A stretch of 64,000 nucleotides of DNA from Acidobacteriota bacterium (lineage in GTDB: Bacteria; Acidobacteriota; Vicinamibacteria; Vicinamibacterales; 2-12-FULL-66-21). Below are positions 23,528 through 30,130 of this stretch, in pieces (position 1 is the stretch's first letter; the number at the start of each line of letters is the position of its first letter). The notes under the pieces were generated by a model. That model made no database searches, was not told the DNA's origin, and worked only from the letters and a program-made list of their open reading frames with translations. The position numbers and the translations under genes were made by a program. Where the stretch lies: contig JACPDI010000012.1 of the NCBI GenBank assembly GCA_016184105.1, positions 10,506 through 74,505 on the forward strand, read 5' to 3'.

Positions 23528-25241
23528 TGGTCTTCACCTCCCTCCGTTGTGAATTTGCGGGCGCGTGTTGCCGCGCCTGCAGCCACTTCTCCAGGCGCAG
23601 GACGGAGTGAACTTCTCCGCCTGTCGCTCCCCCGCCGTCGGTCAGCGCGCGGATCGCCTCGCGCAGGCGTGCCGGATCGATCCAGCCGCGCCGCACGACC
23701 TCGAGGTCCTCGATTCGCGACAGCGACGCGACCGCCTCGCGTGCCGCGCGAAAGGCGGCGGGCGGGTAGTAGCCCTTGGATGTTCGGCGGAGGACCCGAT
23801 CGGGCACGAAGCCGGCGAACGCGCGGCGCATGAGCGATCGCGTATCGCCGGGCGCGCTCGATTCCTCGCCGGGGATGGCCAGCATGAACTCGACGAGCGG
23901 GCGGTGAGAGAACGGATAGGTGTACGTGATGCCTGGCGGAAGAACGGGCACGTCGAGTCGCGCGCCAACTGAGTAGCCCAACACCATCCGCGCGAGCGCC
24001 CGCTTGGCAGGGCGAATGCCCCGCAGCAACTCCTGAAATGGATCGCTGCCGCCCGTGAATTCCTTCAGTCTCGCGGTCAGCAGGCCCGTTCCCGGATCGG
24101 CGCGGTCTTCATCGGCGGCGACGAGGAGCCTCCACGCGATTTCCACGAACGGCTTGCGCGTCGCGCGGCTCCAGGCGCGCATGTTGGCGAGCGCATCGCG
24201 CACCCGCCACCGCGCGAAGTCGTCGAAGACGGCGGCGCCGTTGTCGGGCTGACATCCCATCACCGCGTCGCCCATACGCCCCGAGAGCACCTCGCGGCCG
24301 CCGCCATCGCGCACCCGGCGCACGCACTCGAGGCCCACGCCGTGCAGCGCGTACGGCGACACCCAGTCCCACGCCTCGTCGCGGCAGTCCTGGTGTTCCT
24401 CGACGCCGACGATCTCGCTGCGCACGCCGAGCTGCCGCTCCACTTCCGCGATGAAACGCCGCTCGTCGCCTTCCGGCGAGCGCAGCGTCGCGTGCGACAC
24501 GGGGCGGATGGAGGTCGCCCCCACCTGGCCGCTCTGTATCAGGCGGTCCGCCATGCACACGACAGACGATGAGTCGAGGCCGCCGCTGAGCTCCGCCCAG
24601 ATGACGCCGCGCGCCCGCAGCCTCGAGGCGACCGCGTCGCGCCACAGCGCACGCAGGTGCTCCTCGTAGGCGCGCTTGTCGGCGTAGCGGATCAGCGACG
24701 GCTCGAGCGACCAGAACCTGCGGCGGGCGATCGCGCCTCGGGCATCGAACGACAGGCAGGTCGCCGCCGGCACCGCGCGCACGCTCTCGTAGGGCGTGTC
24801 CTCGGGCGACGGGCGCAGCGACATGAAGCGCGCGACGAACGCCTCGCTGAGCGCGTCGCGGAAGCCGCACCGCTCCACCAGCTCGCCGAGGCTGCTCGAC
24901 CACGACACCGAGTCGCTGCCGGCGTGGTAGTAGAGCGGCCGCGCGCCCATGTAATCGCGCGCCAGGTGCAGGCACCGGTTCCTCTCGTCCCAGACCGCCG
25001 CGCTCCAGTCGCCAATCAGATCCCGGAACGCGTCGAGCCCGCGCCGCTCGACGAGCGCGAGCGTAATTTCCGCGTCCGTCGCGCAGCCGGGGAGCGTGCC
25101 GCCGATCTGGAGGAGCAGGTCCTCGCGGTTGTCCAGCCGGCCGTCCCACGTCATCGCGAGCCCTGATTCCCCGCGACGGCAGCCGCTGGTGCTCGCGTTC
25201 GGCCGGCCATCGAAGAAAAAGACTCCGGACTGCGTCACCAT
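23508..25241 (-). CDS. Lasso peptide macrolactam synthetase (asparagine synthase-like C protein)
   Basis: A 577-residue protein; the ATG at 25241 has GAGGAG 6 bases upstream. The N-terminal ~190 residues are an Ntn/GATase-II-like domain (MTWDGRLDNREDLLLQIGG, ATDAEITLALVERRG) that lacks the usual catalytic Cys at position 2, typical of lasso C proteins, which use no glutamine. The C-terminal domain has the ATP pyrophosphatase loop AELSGGLDSSSVVCMA and downstream LSGRMGDAVMG. It adenylates the ring Asp/Glu side chain so the core N-terminus can attack it. It comes after B2 (10-base gap) and before both precursors, an order different from the common A-first layout. Confidence 0.88.
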   Translation of the reverse strand: MVTQSGVFFFDGRPNASTSGCRRGESGLAMTWDGRLDNREDLLLQIGGTLPGCATDAEITLALVERRGLDAFRDLIGDWSAAVWDERNRCLHLARDYMGARPLYYHAGSDSVSWSSSLGELVERCGFRDALSEAFVARFMSLRPSPEDTPYESVRAVPAATCLSFDARGAIARRRFWSLEPSLIRYADKRAYEEHLRALWRDAVASRLRARGVIWAELSGGLDSSSVVCMADRLIQSGQVGATSIRPVSHATLRSPEGDERRFIAEVERQLGVRSEIVGVEEHQDCRDEAWDWVSPYALHGVGLECVRRVRDGGGREVLSGRMGDAVMGCQPDNGAAVFDDFARWRVRDALANMRAWSRATRKPFVEIAWRLLVAADEDRADPGTGLLTARLKEFTGGSDPFQELLRGIRPAKRALARMVLGYSVGARLDVPVLPPGITYTYPFSHRPLVEFMLAIPGEESSAPGDTRSLMRRAFAGFVPDRVLRRTSKGYYPPAAFRAAREAVASLSRIEDLEVVRRGWIDPARLREAIRALTDGGGATGGEVHSVLRLEKWLQARQHAPANSQRREVKTNEVLNA

Positions 25242-25250
25242 GGCGGCTCC

Positions 25251-25649
25251 TCAGAGGCGATCGAGGACGGTGAACGCGTTCTGGTACTGCGGGCGATCGT
25301 TGACGACGCGGCCGTCGACCTCGACCCACGCGTGAGACTCGAATGGAAGAGGACGGCACCCGATGACCGTTTCCGCGCGCAGGCCGTGCCGCCGCAGTAG
25401 CCAGGTGGCGACGGCCGAGCGCTGCAGGCAGGCGGCGCGCTTCACGTACCACACGCACGCCTCGTCCACGGCCCAGACGATGTCGTCTGCGCCCGCCCAC
25501 GAGCGGCGGCTCGCAGGACGCAGGCGGCGGAGCCAACTGCAGATGTGAGAGAACCCGGCGTGCCGGGCGAGATCGAACGCGGCCAGCAGCAGCCACGCGT
25601 GGGCGGCGAGAGCGATGAAGCGGAGTCCGCGTTGCGCCTGCCACGCCAC
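25251..25649 (-). CDS. Lasso peptide leader peptidase (B2 protein, transglutaminase-like)
   Basis: A 132-residue protease that cuts the leader from the precursor. The Cys-His-Asp triad of the transglutaminase-like family is visible: AACLQRSAVATWLLRRHG (Cys), FESHAWVEVDG (His) and VVNDRPQYQ (Asp). The N-terminal part (FIALAAHAWLLLAAFDLARHAG) is hydrophobic, as in other B2 proteins. It is separated from the RRE gene by 5 bases, a split-B arrangement, and followed by C after 9 bases. Confidence 0.87.
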   Translation of the reverse strand: MAWQAQRGLRFIALAAHAWLLLAAFDLARHAGFSHICSWLRRLRPASRRSWAGADDIVWAVDEACVWYVKRAACLQRSAVATWLLRRHGLRAETVIGCRPLPFESHAWVEVDGRVVNDRPQYQNAFTVLDRL

Positions 25650-25654
25650 GGCCG

Positions 25655-25948
25655 TCAGTCCTGTACGAGGAGACCGCGCTCCACGAGCGCGGCGACGAAG
25701 GCCGCCACGTCGCCCCGCGCGCGCTCGTGCGCGATGCCGTAATCGCCGGCGAGCTGCAGCGCGATCTCAGCGCCGCTGCGCCGCTGCTCGATCAGTTGCC
25801 AGATTCGCGCGCCGACCTGGTTCGACGACCACACGAACCCGCCGCTGGCGTCGAGGAGCACGAGACCGTCGGTGGAGATCGACGCTCGAACAGCAGGCGA
25901 TGGACGAAGCCGATCCGCGTGCATGAGAGGCACTCGGGCGGCGCCCAT
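25655..25948 (-). CDS. Lasso peptide leader-binding protein (B1, PqqD-like RRE)
   Basis: A 97-residue RiPP-recognition protein. STDGLVLLDASGGFVWSSNQVGARIWQLIEQ and AEIALQLAGDYGIAHERARGDVAAFVAALVERGLL match the PqqD winged-helix pattern (strands, then the helix that cradles the leader). It should hold the YxxP leader and present it to B2 and C. The start could be ATG 25948 or ATG 25924 (MHADRLRP); neither has a strong Shine-Dalgarno site. It is the first gene of the cluster. Confidence 0.82.
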   Translation of the reverse strand: MGAARVPLMHADRLRPSPAVRASISTDGLVLLDASGGFVWSSNQVGARIWQLIEQRRSGAEIALQLAGDYGIAHERARGDVAAFVAALVERGLLVQD

Positions 25949-26374
25949 CGCAATGGACGTGCCGCGGATCGGTGCGTGTGTTTATCGGGAAAACGCGAGA
26001 GCGCTGAACTTGCGCGCGGGATTTCGCGCGGCGCGCGCATGCGCGCGCGAGGTTGGCGCCAGAGGGAAGACCGCTCCGGCCGGCAGGAGGTTGGCACGAC
26101 CTTCTCTCTTGTGTTTGAACGCGGATGACGGTAGCCTGAGCGCGTTCGCTTGCTCGTTCTTTCGTGAGCGCCCACGACTCTTCATCACATCCCGGCGCTC
26201 ACCATCCACTGGCACACCTGTGAGCGTCCGTACCTGAAATCGGTCCGGCAACGCGCGCAAACACGCTGCCGGACCTAAACCGCCAACCTTCGCCGCACGG
26301 TCGGCGGTCTGGTCCTATTCTGCCACGACCGGACTGCTCCTTCGTGCGGTGATTGCCGTCGAAGGAGGCTCCCC
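25949..26374. other. Intergenic region upstream of the lasso cluster
   Basis: There is no convincing gene in 426 bases. It must hold the lasso promoter (leftward) and the promoter of the rightward hypothetical gene. It contains an 18-bp perfect palindrome of alternating purine-pyrimidine (GCGCGCGCATGCGCGCGC, 26031-26048) and a perfect 9-bp inverted repeat (GGTCCGGCA / TGCCGGACC, 26242-26275). I could not assign -35/-10 boxes with confidence. Confidence 0.5.
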
Positions 26375-26782
26375 ATGCGTCGCCGTCGCGCGCGGGCCGC
26401 GAGTGCTGTCGAGTGGCCCCTTGCTCTCCGTCAGATCATCCTCGCCGCCGAGCGCGAATGCACGGGCGGACACGCCGAAGCGCTGCGCGAGCTGCTCGCG
26501 CTGGCGCTCGTCAAGGTGCCGTCCCGGGGAATCTTCGATCCCACGTGCCGCGGCGAGGACGAGTTGTTCACGGCGATCGAGTCCGTCGCGCACGCGTACC
26601 TCGACCTGCGGCCGGCGCGAAAGGCCTGGCGGGAGGCCTTGCGGACGGCGGCGACCGACATCAACGCGCGCGACCGCGTCGAACAGGCAGCCCTTCAACT
26701 CCAGTGTGTGTCAGATACTGCGTACTTCTACGCAGGCCTGGCATTCGGGCTGGCCGCGGTGTCGCTTTTTCGAACCCGCTGA
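26375..26782 (+). CDS. Hypothetical protein
   Basis: A 135-residue protein, not recognised. AAGGAGG sits 6 bases before ATG 26375, strong evidence that it is translated. The N-terminus is basic (MRRRRARAASAVEW). The middle is helical (LRQIILAAERECTGGHAEALRELLALAL, in two helices; DELFTAIESVAHAYLDLRPARKAW). The C-terminal ~20 residues (TAYFYAGLAFGLAAVSLFRTR) form a hydrophobic tail that could anchor it in the inner membrane. It precedes the sigma-54 activator by 61 bases; no functional link is shown. Confidence 0.6.
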   Translation: MRRRRARAASAVEWPLALRQIILAAERECTGGHAEALRELLALALVKVPSRGIFDPTCRGEDELFTAIESVAHAYLDLRPARKAWREALRTAATDINARDRVEQAALQLQCVSDTAYFYAGLAFGLAAVSLFRTR

Positions 26783-26843
26783 GCGCGGGAAAAATCGTGT
26801 CGAAGGGGTGTGCGGATCGGGTATGTCGCGCGTTTAGATCCAC

Positions 26844-27839
26844 GTGGGCCTGGGGCGCGGTTTTCCGGCTGAGGTCTTCGTCCCCGATGATCCGTTTCCC
26901 GAGATTGACGGCGCGTGTCCCGAGATCCGCGGGTTGAAACAGGACCTGTCGCGCGTGGCGCGCGACCCTGATGTGACCGTGCTGATCCTCGGCGAGTCCG
27001 GCACGGGAAAGGACCGCATCGCGCGCGCCATCCATCGCGCCTCCCCCCGTTGCCGTGCCCCCTTCGTCATCGTCGATTGCGCCGGGCTGACCGCGACGCT
27101 TGCCGGCGACGAGCTGTTCGGCCACGTCCGCGGGGCGTTCACGGGTGCGTTCGACGACCGCGCGGGCCCGTTCGAGCGGGCAAACGGAGGAACGGTGCTG
27201 CTCGACGAGGTCGGCGACCTCGCGATCGATCTTCAGATGAAGCTGTTGAGGGCGATTCAGTCCCGGACGGTCCAGCGGCTGGGCGGCAGGCAGGAAACCG
27301 GGTTCGACGCGCGGATCATCGCATCGACAAACGTGAACCTGGCGCTCGCCACGACAAGCGGCCGGTTCCGCGAGGACCTGTACTACCGGCTCAAGGTGTA
27401 CGAGATCAGAGTGCCGCCGCTGCGCTCGCGAGGCCCCGGCGACATCCGCGTGCTTGCCGCCGCGATCCTGGCGCGTCTTGCCGAGCGCCGCCACCGCCCG
27501 GCGCCCCGGCTGGACTCCGAGGTGCTCGACGTCCTGGCGCGCCACAGGTGGCCCGGGAACATCCGGGAGCTGGAAAACACGTTGGAACGGATGCTCGTGG
27601 CGGCGGCACCCGCCGATGTCGTGTTGACGGTGCGGCACCTCCCGGACGATTTCGGTGCAACCCCGAATCCGGCCGCCGGGCCGGGCCGCCACGCGCTGCC
27701 GCCGGTGCAGGACGCGCTGGCGGCGCTCGCACAAAACGGCGCTACGCTCGGGCGCACAGCGAAGGCGCTCGGTGTGTCACGCCACCAGCTTTATCGCCTT
27801 CTGAAGCGCTCCGGCGTCGGTTACCGAACGCGCAGCTGA
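26844..27839 (+). CDS. Sigma-54-dependent transcriptional activator without a receiver domain
   Basis: A 331-residue AAA+ enhancer-binding protein that remodels sigma-54 RNA polymerase. Visible motifs are Walker A GESGTGKD, the sigma-54-contacting GAFTGAF loop, Walker B GGTVLLDEVGD, sensor ASTNVNL, and RWPGNIRELENT. A C-terminal Fis-type helix-turn-helix (TLGRTAKALGVSRHQLYRLLKRSGV) follows. Only ~25 residues precede the AAA+ domain, so there is no receiver, GAF or PAS input domain; activity must be controlled by expression or a partner. The start is a GTG without a clear Shine-Dalgarno site. Its 3' end overlaps the convergent sigma-factor gene by 98 bases. Confidence 0.85.
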   Translation: MGLGRGFPAEVFVPDDPFPEIDGACPEIRGLKQDLSRVARDPDVTVLILGESGTGKDRIARAIHRASPRCRAPFVIVDCAGLTATLAGDELFGHVRGAFTGAFDDRAGPFERANGGTVLLDEVGDLAIDLQMKLLRAIQSRTVQRLGGRQETGFDARIIASTNVNLALATTSGRFREDLYYRLKVYEIRVPPLRSRGPGDIRVLAAAILARLAERRHRPAPRLDSEVLDVLARHRWPGNIRELENTLERMLVAAAPADVVLTVRHLPDDFGATPNPAAGPGRHALPPVQDALAALAQNGATLGRTAKALGVSRHQLYRLLKRSGVGYRTRS

Positions 27840-28458
27840 GAATCGATTTCTGCGATCGATCGCCGGTCAGGCGCTCGCCCGCCGGGCGTGCCCATGCCTG
27901 CAGCCGCGCGAGCCCCCGGTAGTAGTAGTGCCGCGTGCAGCCGACCGACACGCCGAGGCGCTTGGCGACGTCGCGCAGCGTGAGTTCCTCGAAGCAGGCC
28001 AGCTCGATCGTCGTGCGCTGGCGATCGGGCAGTCGCGCCAGGCCGGTCCGCAGGAGCCAGCGCCCTTCTTCCCGCGTGAGGCGTGGACGCTCGCCGGCGG
28101 CCGCGCTCTCCGCCGCTTCGAGCGGCTCTCCCGCGTACGCGACCCGTCGCTGCAGCGCCGCCTTGCGCCGGAGCGTGCGATGGTAGGCATACTGCAGCAG
28201 CCATGTCTTGACCGATCCACGCGCCGCGTCGTACAAGTACGCTTTCCGGTACACCTCCAGGAACACTTCCTGAGTGATGTCCTCCGCTTCCGCCCTGTCG
28301 CTGAGAATGCCGGCCGCAACGCGGTAGACCAGTCGCACATAGCGGGAAAACAGCGCTTCGAACGCATCGCCGTTGCCGGCGCGCAACTCGTGCATCAGCT
28401 CTTCGTCATTCTTGCCAACCGCCGCAGGGTTGATACCACCGATAGATGTCAGCATCAT
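27742..28458 (-). CDS. ECF-type sigma-70 family factor
   Basis: A 238-residue sigma factor. Region 2 is present (DAFEALFSRYVRLVYRVAAGILSD, EAEDITQEVFLEVYRKA, KTWLLQYAYHRTLRR), as is region 4 (RLPDRQRTTIELACFEELTLRDVAKRLGVSVGCTRHYYYRGLARL). AGGGG precedes the ATG. The last ~35 residues are unlike the family and lie in the antisense overlap with the sigma-54 activator. No anti-sigma gene is adjacent; a small XRE regulator lies divergently 60 bases away. Confidence 0.85.
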   Translation of the reverse strand: MMLTSIGGINPAAVGKNDEELMHELRAGNGDAFEALFSRYVRLVYRVAAGILSDRAEAEDITQEVFLEVYRKAYLYDAARGSVKTWLLQYAYHRTLRRKAALQRRVAYAGEPLEAAESAAAGERPRLTREEGRWLLRTGLARLPDRQRTTIELACFEELTLRDVAKRLGVSVGCTRHYYYRGLARLQAWARPAGERLTGDRSQKSILSCAFGNRRRSASEGDKAGGVTHRAPSLCARA

Positions 28459-28517
28459 ACATACTTACCCCTTATAGATGGTTCCACCGATCGCGGCAGT
28501 GCGATACACAACGGCGT

Positions 28518-28919
28518 GTGTCATCCCGGAGGCCGACTGCCAAGCCTCGTTCGCGCCCGGCGATACTCCGGCCTCTCGGCGCTCAACTGCGTCGCCTGCG
28601 GCTGGATCGCCGAATGTCGCAGGAAGCTCTCGCCGAGCTTGCCAGCCTGAGCTACAAGTACGTCGGCCGCATCGAGCTGGGTAAGGCGGATCCCGGCGCG
28701 GACGTCCTCGTCCGGCTCGCGCGCGCGCTGTCGGTCCCCGTCGGCGAGCTGTTCGAACCCATCACGCCGACTGGTGACGCGCCCTCCCGACTGCCAGTCG
28801 CAGAGCTGGAAGACGTGAACGCGGCCCTCGCCACGTTGACCGACGCTGTCGGCCGACTGCTCGCGCGGCAACCGCGCTCCCCCGCGCCCTCCCGCGCCCC
28901 GCGCCGTTCGTCCCGGTAG
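28518..28919 (+). CDS. XRE-family helix-turn-helix regulator
   Basis: About 133 residues from the GTG at 28518; the frame is open back to 28446, inside the sigma gene start, so the exact start is uncertain. The HTH is LGAQLRRLRLDRRMSQEALAELASLSYKYVGRIELGKADPGADVLVRLARALSVPVGELF, read in pieces. The C-terminal part (ELEDVNAALATLTDAVGRLLARQ) looks like a helical dimerisation tail. Copies of an ATAGATGGT-like motif lie close to both ends of the gene and may be binding sites. Confidence 0.75.
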   Translation: MSSRRPTAKPRSRPAILRPLGAQLRRLRLDRRMSQEALAELASLSYKYVGRIELGKADPGADVLVRLARALSVPVGELFEPITPTGDAPSRLPVAELEDVNAALATLTDAVGRLLARQPRSPAPSRAPRRSSR

Positions 28920-29048
28920 CTCGAAGCCTCACCCCGGCACAGAGCCGGACGACGATGACATCGATAGATGGTGATGTCAAGATAAATGGTACTTATGAGT
29001 GGTAGACCATTTCGTGGGGGGCGGAGGCCGGGAGGCGGCCTTGGCGCG

Positions 29049-29408
29049 CTAGCCGCGGCGGCGGGCCGGCGGGTTCGAGCGGCGCAGCGCTCGTATGGCC
29101 TGGAGAGATTGCTCGAGGCGGTCCAGCTCGCGTTCAGGTATGAGCACGACGCGGGCGCGCGCGTCGGCTGTATGCACGCCGGCAAACAGGTCCGCCACGT
29201 TCACTGAGAGGGCGGAGGCGATCCCCAGAAGGATGTCGATGCCGACGTTCACCTCTCCGCGCTCCACCTGACCGATGTGCTTGTCGGTATTGCCGACGAG
29301 TTCCGCCAGTTGTTCCTGGCTGAACCCGCGGAGTCGCCGGAGATGTCTCACGTTCCTGCCCACGCGGAGCCGGGCGAGGCGCCGGGCGTCGGGCGGGTTG
29401 TCTCGCAT
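29049..29408 (-). CDS. XRE-family helix-turn-helix regulator
   Basis: A 119-residue protein. Residues ~12-75 are the HTH: VGRNVRHLRRLRGFSQEQLAELVGN, then TDKHIGQVERGEVNVGIDILLGIASALSVNVADLFAG. The C-terminal ~40 residues (LIPERELDRLEQSLQAIRALRR) are probably helical. It faces leftward between a rightward XRE gene and a rightward sigma factor and shares a 119-base region with the latter. The target is unknown. Confidence 0.78.
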   Translation of the reverse strand: MRDNPPDARRLARLRVGRNVRHLRRLRGFSQEQLAELVGNTDKHIGQVERGEVNVGIDILLGIASALSVNVADLFAGVHTADARARVVLIPERELDRLEQSLQAIRALRRSNPPARRRG

Positions 29409-29533
29409 GACGTCCGACTATCCGGCAAGCGAACCTCATCGGGCCACCCTGCATATGTGGTCTTCGGCGGCTCTGAGGGCACCTATATATCCTTGCCGGC
29501 CGGCGTAATATCGCTGCCGGGAGGAGGGTGTCG

Positions 29534-30130
29534 GTGCCCTCAGGGGCGTCTTCGACTGCGGTGGTGCGCGCGCGCCGCGGGCCGGCATCCTGGCGTGTGC
29601 TCGCCGGGGCTCACCGGTCCGATTCGAGCGCGCTCGGGCGAGTCATCGAGCGCTGCATTCCCTCCCTCCGCAGGTGGACGCACGGTCGTTTTCCCCGGTG
29701 GGTCCGCTCGGCCGCGGACACGTCCGATCTGGTTCAGGACGCGATCGTCCGCACGCTCGCACGGCTCGACGCATTCCAGCCGCAGGGACGCCACGCCCTC
29801 GCCGCGTATCTGCGCAAGGCGGTCCGAAACAGGATTCGCGACGAGCACCGCCGCTCGGCGTGTTGGGGAATGCCGGCGGCGCTTCCCGACACGCTCGCCG
29901 CGCGCTCGGCCTCGCCGTTTGACACCACACTCGGGAACGAGACGGAGCGCCGCTATCGGATGGCGCTTGCCCGTCTGAAACCGCGCGATCGGGAGCTGAT
30001 CGTGGCGCACATCGAGCTCGACTACAGCCACGAGCAGCTCGGGTGCATGATTGGCCGGTCACCACATGCCGCGAGGATGGCGTTGTGCCGCGCGATTGAG
30101 CGGCTGGCGGCGCTCATGCGCGATTGCTGA
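29534..30130 (+). CDS. Sigma-70 family RNA polymerase sigma factor
   Basis: About 198 residues from GTG 29534 (GGAGG 9-10 bases upstream; GTG 29528 is an alternative). Sigma-2: TSDLVQDAIVRTLARLDAFQ and LAAYLRKAVRNRIRDEHRR. Sigma-4: RRYRMALARLKPRDRELIVAHIELDYSHEQLGCMIGRSPHAARMALCRAIERL, in pieces. It is the subtype often found beside Acidobacteriota Ser/Thr kinases and resembles ECF factors controlled by kinase partners. The kinase gene that follows overlaps or directly abuts it, so a kinase-sigma pair is likely. Confidence 0.82.
   Translation: MPSGASSTAVVRARRGPASWRVLAGAHRSDSSALGRVIERCIPSLRRWTHGRFPRWVRSAADTSDLVQDAIVRTLARLDAFQPQGRHALAAYLRKAVRNRIRDEHRRSACWGMPAALPDTLAARSASPFDTTLGNETERRYRMALARLKPRDRELIVAHIELDYSHEQLGCMIGRSPHAARMALCRAIERLAALMRDC

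Noticed and set aside
26375-26375. Sigma-54 -24/-12 promoter near the activator and lasso genes
   Set aside because: TGGCACG occurs (about 26092) but the required TTGC at the right spacing is missing.
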